DNA from: Dromiciops gliroides
Taxonomy: Eukaryota > Chordata > Mammalia > Microbiotheria > Microbiotheriidae
Length of the DNA stretch: 64,000 bases
NCBI RefSeq assembly: GCF_019393635.1
Contig: NC_057863.1
Coordinates: 643,781,306 to 643,845,305, forward strand
Direction of reading: 5' to 3'
Within the stretch, counting starts at the first letter, position 1; each line of letters starts with the position of its first letter. This document shows, one piece after another, positions 58,385 to 64,000 of the stretch. The translations under genes and the position numbers were made by a program. The notes under the pieces were generated by a model. That model worked only from the letters and a program-made list of their open reading frames with translations. It did no database searches and was not told where the DNA came from.

Positions 58385-58545
58385 ATCACCAACAAGCACT
58401 TAGCAAGCACCCACTGTGTGCTAAGTGCCGGGGTTCTGTCACCAGCAAGGGCCTAGCAAGTACCCACTATGTGAGAAGCACTGAGGCTCTACTATCAACA
58501 AGTGCTTAGCAAGCACCTATTCTGTGCTAGGTACCGGGGATACAA
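58385..58545 (+). repeat. Three tandem units of about 53 bp
   Basis: Unit built on 'caagcacttagcaagcaccc' plus 'actgtgtgctaagtgccggg' and 'gttctgtcac' repeats near 58392, 58446 and 58499. The third runs into an old repeat ('ggatacaaagacaaag'). Confidence 0.8.
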
Positions 58546-58870
58546 AGACAAAGAATGAAACAATTCCTCCTTTCAAGGAACTTTTTAGGGGAAACATATA
58601 CACTAATGAAAATACATAAAAGAGGTACAAAGCCATTTGAAGAGAGGGAGACACTAGCAACTGAGGAGAGTCAGCAAAGCCCTCCATGTTGAAGGTGGCA
58701 TTTCAGCTGAGCTCGGAAGGAAATGGGGAATTTGAGGAAGCTGCTGTCAGGGGGGAGTCATTACAAAGGCTCAGAGATGGGAGATGGGAATGTCATGGGT
58801 GAAGAATAGCACAAAACCCAAATGGCTGGACCAGAGTGCACAAATGGGAGAAACAACAGGCGCAACAAAG
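58546..58870 (+). repeat. Old dispersed repeat, same group as 45230
   Basis: 'caattcctcctttcaaggaa', 'gttgaaggtggcatttcagc', 'aatggctggaccagagtgca'. Family uncertain. Confidence 0.5.
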
Positions 58871-59919
58871 CTGAAAAGGTAGGCCTTGAACCCCGCTCTC
58901 CTTCCCTGACGGCACAACACTCAAAGATACACTGTTTCTCCTGAAGCGTTTACTGCAACTGGCCTTTCTTCACTGTTCCCCGTATACATGTCTTAACTCT
59001 TCTCCCTCTCTTGCCGCTGCCTATTTAAGACTGTGTCCGGGGATGGCCTCTGAGGTCCACTCCAGAGCTACAACTATGGTTCTATGCTCCTTGCAAATAC
59101 TGCCCCCCCCACCCCGGACTCCACAAGTAGAATGTAAACCCCCCACCCCCTACTAGCTGCTTTTAAGGGCCTTTCCTGGCTCCCCCAGCCCTGCTCTGGC
59201 CACTGCCCAGAGAGCTGGGAGATGTCCCACATTCACTTATCTGTGAACACGCCGTCTCTGCGGGGCAGGAGCTGTCTCACCTTTTATCAGCAGCCCCAGT
59301 GCCCGACTTGATAACACAACTGCGGGCCATGAACAGGTTTATGGTCCCCCGCCTGAGGCCTCCCAAGGAGATACTCGGGCAGCTTTCAGCCAGGACCTGG
59401 CACACAGGAAGTCATCGTCGATGACGGCCCCCCTGCAAAGCGGCAGGTGACAGGAGTCCAGATAGGGGACAGTCCAGGAGCAAATGGCAACGAACTTTCT
59501 CCTCCCTGAGGAGATTTAAGAAGAGCCAAATCTCGGCAGGTGACCGCATGATGATTGAGCCCATGGCAGTGGGTGAGATGGGGGATGCTGGGAGGCTGGG
59601 GGCCTGGAGGGCTAAGCAAACAGTAGCTCACCCGGCTGCTTCCCTCCCAGTGGACCTCTCCAGAGCTACTTAGCGGGGCCTGAAAGGGCAGTTAACCTGC
59701 AGAACACTAGAAACGGGCTCCAGGCTATCAAGGATGCCGCTGGGACCTAGTTCAGAGCCAGGTTTGGGAGGCAAAGGGGGTGCAAGAAGAATGAGAGACC
59801 CCCCCCACAACTTCCTCCATTTGGGCCCCCAGTCTAGAAAACCGGCCCCTATCATCCAGCTCTAGGACCTGGAGCTGTGACTTGGGAGGAGATGGGAGGC
59901 AGAATCAAAGATTCTTGGT

Positions 59920-60150
59920 GGCCCTTTTGTTTTTGGTAGCAAAGAACTGGAGAGAAATCAGGTGCCTATCGAGGAGGGACGGCTAGACACCTTGTGATAG
60001 CAGAACGTGCAGAAAGAGGCCGACAGAGGCAAGGAATCCAGAGGAATGTGGGAAGGCATGTGAGCTGATACAGAGCGGACAGCCACTGAAACAACACAGA
60101 TGAAAAGATCAATAGCAGGAAGTAACTAACGACCATTAATGATCCCAGAG
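59920..60150 (+). mobile_element. Old L1 3' fragment
   Basis: 'tttttggtagcaaagaactg', then 'atcaggtgcctatcgaggag' and 'ggaatgtgggaaggcatgtg' follow the order of the L1 ORF2 tail seen at 300-480. More diverged than that copy. Confidence 0.6.
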
Positions 60151-60779
60151 TGGCCAGCAGCACCACCACAGGCCAGGGCCCCAGGGGGCCGAGGGCAGCA
60201 TACCTGCCCGGGGCGGAGTGGGGGTGGGGTGGAGGTGGGGAGCAGATCCCCAAACAACGGGCCACGAAAAGAGAACATGCCAACAGAACTCATCAGAGAC
60301 ATTGCTGAAAATGGAGCAAGAGGACGTTAGAAACACAGAAGGGCCCTTGGGGAGAAGCCCGCCGCCAGGAGAAAGCCACCCCCAGCCCAGCCACACAGGC
60401 TTGGGAGAAGGGGAGGGAAGAGCAGCAGCAGGATGGGCTCTGCCCCGACAGGAGGCCAGGGCGGGCACTCCTGCTGGGAGATGCCAGTGAGGAAGGATCA
60501 GCAACCATCAGGGCTGTAGGGGGACACACAGACATGCAGACACACACGAGAGGAAGCTGCAGTGAGCATACCGACTGACCAACAGTGGACCTGGGCCCAG
60601 GGAGCAGAGAAGGCAGAGAAACAAAGCCAGGCCTCAGGGAGCTTGGGCTTCTGAACTGAGCAAAGCAAGAGGCACAAGGCAGGAAAGAAAGCCCCTGGAT
60701 GTCTCTCTCCCCTCTAAATACCATCAGTGGGAGAGCTTTCCAAGGGCCTTGGAAGGGTGGGGGGAGGGGGGAGAACAAG

Positions 60780-61110
60780 CAACCTGCAGCAGGCCTGCGC
60801 CCTCTCGTCCGATTCAGCACGCCAGGGAGCGAGGCTCCCGCTCTGCCTCAGTGGGCTAGCCCTGCCCGCCTGGTGGACGACGGGAGAGGCGATCCTTGGG
60901 CGAGCTCCCTTCCTCCTCTTCCCCCAAGGCCCGGCCCGTGCCCAGGTCTGCTTCCCCCAAATGGGGCCTCCTCCTCCCCAGTCTTTCATCTGGAGGAGGC
61001 TGCCACAGCCAACCACACCCCCGCTCCGGCCTCTCTGGCGAAGGCAGCGGCCGCTTAGGGTCCTTCCCAAGGAGAGCGCCCCGAGCAGCCCCAAAGTCCC
61101 AACAAAGTGC
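60780..61110. promoter_or_regulatory. CpG-enriched patch
   Basis: CpG is clearly commoner here than in flanking DNA (for example 'cgacgggagaggcgatcc' and 'ggcagcggccgcttagg'). It could be a leader exon or alternative promoter of AKT2, but no motif decides it. Confidence 0.35.
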
Positions 61111-61434
61111 AATTGCAGCAGCTGAGGCCAAGGCACAGCCTTGAGGACTGACCGTCTGCTCCAAACCCTCCCGGAAAGCCAGCCTGCTTCCCCAGGCTGC
61201 CCAGGCCACCAGCCGCTGCTGCTTCCCCCTCTCCCATGAACTTAACTCTGACTATTTCTAGGGATGCTATACCCTCCCTCCCTCCCCAGGTGGGCAGGCA
61301 TTCTTGGGTTCTTGTACCCCCAGCACCTAGCAGAGGGGCTCACACACTGTAGGCCTTGAACAAATCCCTGCTGATCTGGGCAGCCAAACCAAGGACAGAT
61401 ATCAAGGGCCCAAGTCTAAAAGAAGGGCCCTTAA

Positions 61435-61560
61435 AAGAACAAACCCTCACTGTACACATGAAGAAAACGAGGACCCAAGATGATAAGTGATGCTGCTCTA
61501 ATAAGGGACAGAGCCAGGATTTGAACCCACGTTCTCCTCCAAATGATCTGGTCCAAGGTA
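61435..61560 (-). mobile_element. MIR fragment
   Basis: 'tgtacacatgaagaaaacga' and 'gccaggatttgaacccacgt'. Confidence 0.6.
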
Positions 61561-62689
61561 ATAGGACCAAAACAAGAACCCACGTCCTCCAGCACACTTT
61601 CCTCCTGAGCACATATTGTGATACAAGCCCACCAAAAAGGTGGCTTTATCTGATGCCTGGGGTGCCAGGCTGGGCTCTGCCAATGACTTGCTCTAGGTGC
61701 CCAGGGTGCCAGGCTCCATGGCCCAGAACAAATCCTTTCGCTGGGAATCTTCCTGGAGGGAGAAGAACCCCACCGCACCCCCGACAGGCTCTGTGGTGAT
61801 GAGTGAGCCAACCCAGGATGGGAAGGCCACCCAGCCTGGCCAACTTCACTGAAGATCAAGTGAAAAAGCTGCTCTCTGGGGTGGGAGGCTGAGAGAGGAA
61901 AGGGAGAGATACCCAAGCAGCAGCAATGGAAGGGATGGAGACCCAAGCAGCAGGGCAAAGAAGAGGCCCAGGGCTGGCCAGCAGGGGAGAGGAGCAGGGC
62001 AAAGAGAAGCCCAGAGAGCTGAGGCCCCAGAGGCCTCACTGCTCGGCCGAGAATGCAGAGCCCAGAGCTGAAACAAGGCCAAGTCAGACCTCTGTCTTCA
62101 AGAACTAGGAACAATCCCAAGGTAGAAGGAGCAGCCTGGTGGGCTCAACTCCCCTGGGGCCGGGGTGCTCGAGTACAGGCAGGTGGGCTGGAGGCCCTGA
62201 ATGAGGGAGGGAGAAGCAGCTGCCGGGAGGCAGACGCCTTCAGAAAAAGGAGGGAAGCAACAAGAGCTGGCCAGAGACAAGGCTGCCCCAAGGCTGCTTG
62301 CTCAGAGACAGGAAGGAGTGAGCAGGGACCATGGGCAGCACAGGCTTCTCCAGGAAGGGCAGGCCCCAATGGTCCCGAAGCCCGCCTGGGCCAGCAAGGG
62401 GGTGATCTCCCAGCAGGCAGATCACACATCCTTCCTGGGTTCTTTGCACCCCCACTGCACTCAGCCTGTCTGTACAGGCCATGCCCCTGGCCATCTTCAC
62501 ATGGCTCCACGTCACAGAGCACCAGAACCACGAGCGGCCACAGGGCTCACCACCACCCTGGGGCAAGCACTGCCCTCTTAAGCAGAGCTAAACGGCTCCC
62601 GTTGGCATCCTGAGTCCTGTTTCTACCCTCTAAGGCCCAGGGGAATAAAGCTAATGCCTCTTCCACATGAGACCATTCAAACATTTGAA

Positions 62690-62900
62690 AGCACAACAGA
62701 CAGAGCACTGAACTTGGAGTGAGAAAGACCCAAGTGCAAACCCTTACCCCGACACCCAATCTAAAGTGTGACCCTGGACAAGTCACTTAACCTCTGCCTG
62801 CTTCGGTTTCCTTGTCTATAAAGTGAGAATAACAACACCTCTCCCAGGGTTGTGAGGAAGGACTCTGCAGACCTAAAAGCACTCCATGGGTTAGCAATTA
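62690..62900 (+). mobile_element. MIR/CORE-SINE, near full length
   Basis: 'cagagcactgaacttggagt', 'gtgaccctggacaagtcact', 'ttccttgtctataaagtgag', 'gacctaaaagcactccatgg'. Confidence 0.78.
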
Positions 62901-63149
62901 CAGTGATCAAGAAGAGTCTTCTTTTTTCCGATATTCTATCTGCTCCTTTCTCCTGCCTACTCAGTCAGAGCACCAGAGGCATGGTGACAAGAATGGCAGC
63001 TTCTCTAGTCGTCTGGGCTTCCTTGAATTCCCCAGATCAGTGCCCAAGCGGTTCCAAGCTGAAGAGTCCTCGAATGGAGTCAGGAGAGGCCTCAGCTCAC
63101 CTTCCCCGCCTCTGTCCCCAAGCAGGGGCAATATGGGCCAATTAAGAGA

Positions 63150-63275
63150 CCTCTCTGCCACCCTCAGCTCCTCATCTGTCAAGAGCAGATGAGATCTGTA
63201 GTACCTGCTGCTCTGGGGCTGTTGTGAGCATCAAAGGAGAGAATAGACGGGGAGCACTTTGAAAACTTAAATCCT
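63150..63275 (+). mobile_element. MIR fragment, 3' half
   Basis: 'cagctcctcatctgtcaaga', 'gctgttgtgagcatcaaagg', 'ggggagcactttgaaaactt'. Confidence 0.6.
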
Positions 63276-63399
63276 GTACAACTGTGGCCTGTTCTTTCCT
63301 CTCCCTCCTCCTGGGGACTCCCTTAGAATGTCCTCTAGGCTTCTCCAAATGCACTTAGCAAATTCTATGAAGGTATTTATTGGGGGAGGTTTTATTTCC

Positions 63400-63490
63400 T
63401 TGAATTGACTAGGAGCTCCAGGAAGGCACAGGCCCTTCCCTGAAGGACCCCAGGCCAAGCAGATGCTCAGGAAACATTTACTGAATGAGT
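63400..63490 (+). mobile_element. L2-type 3' end fragment
   Basis: 'actaggagctccaggaaggc' and 'ctcaggaaacatttactgaa' match the usual L2 terminal words. Confidence 0.5.
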
Positions 63491-64000
63491 GGGGTGTGTG
63501 TGTCTCCCCACACATGCAGAGCTGGACCTGCTGAGCAGCTGCTGGTGGTGAAGTGCTTGGAAGTCAAAGGAGAAAAAAAAGATACCAGAAGGACTATGGA
63601 GTCAAAGCACTGGGATGTGTGAGGAAGGAGGATTTGCTGAAGCTGATGAAGCCTCTTTGTAGACAGAAAAAATGAAGCCGGATGCTCCCAAGGACCTACC
63701 TTAGGCCCCCCAAGAGACTCGAGGCACAAATGGGCCTTTTTGGGGGGAGGGCAAGCCCTAAGCACCCCCTCCCTGGGAGAGCTTCTCAATGGGCCCTTGA
63801 CAAGGACTTGCCTAGCAGCCACAGGCCAGAGCAACTTCACAGGAACAGAGGTCATCATCATTCAGAAAGGGGCAGCAGCCCTGACTGATGGCCAAGAATA
63901 ACCTCCAATTACCAACTGAATAATGCTGCTTGTGGGTCAGCAAGAGGACTTAGGTGATGGTCATCCCTTGGGCTCCACTGTTGGAACTCCCCTTCAACAA

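Larger units (their letters stand above)
50114..64000 (-). other. Probable AKT2 5' intron and leader region
   Basis: No coding exon was recognised. Mammalian AKT2 has noncoding first exons far upstream of the ATG, so this is likely intron, possibly with a leader exon. It holds two CA microsatellites, an inverted RTE-SINE, scattered MIR, L2 and L1 pieces, and a CpG-enriched patch at 60780-61110. The true first exon may lie beyond the window. Confidence 0.5.

Noticed and set aside
50114-64000. A homologue of the human AKT2 intronic miR-641
   Set aside because: I looked for its mature sequence by eye in both directions and saw no match.

Overview
The window is vertebrate nuclear DNA from a marsupial. 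The evidence is: genes split by GT-AG introns; many copies of a tRNA-derived SINE with a poly(A) tail that is characteristic of marsupials (WSINE1/MAR1 type, opening GGGGCAGCTAGGTGGCACAG); SINEs whose 3' tail resembles an RTE/BovB LINE; L1 3' ends of marsupial type; and dense older MIR, L2 and L3/CR1 fragments. The order or species cannot be fixed from the sequence.

Four genes are recognised by protein similarity, in the order known from human 19q13.2. MAP3K10 (MLK2) is on + with ten coding exons from 5190 to 18483. TTC9B is on - with three coding exons from 21528 down to 19149. CCNP (CNTD2, an orphan cyclin) is on - from about 24338 down to about 22090. AKT2 is on - with thirteen coding exons from 50113 down to 31833. 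MAP3K10 and TTC9B converge, with about 240 bp between their poly(A) signals. TTC9B, CCNP and AKT2 are tandem on -.

Layout: 1-4480 is repeat-rich flank (L1, MIR, WSINE). 4480-4860 is the MAP3K10 CpG island. 5190-18690 is MAP3K10, with a 1.1-kb TG-rich minisatellite starting exactly at one splice donor. 18690-24650 is a compact GC-rich block with TTC9B and CCNP. 24650-29340 is an intergenic repeat cluster (nested SINEs, L2, L3/CR1). 29340-50113 is AKT2 with its 2.5-kb 3' UTR. 50114-64000 is probably AKT2 5' intron and leader territory; no coding exon was found there.

MAP3K10 (a JNK-pathway MAP3K) and AKT2 (an insulin/PI3K effector kinase) are separate signalling kinases; their adjacency is old synteny and not an operon. 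The main oddity is technical. Many coding exons of MAP3K10, CCNP and AKT2 carry single-base gains or losses, often in short homopolymers, beside perfectly clean exons of the same genes. This looks like uncorrected assembly error and not gene death. The most interesting biological candidates are a five-CCAAT plus CHR-like promoter on CCNP, a ZNF143-type motif containing the TTC9B start codon, and the UG-rich tract fused to a MAP3K10 splice donor. I found no convincing undescribed system.
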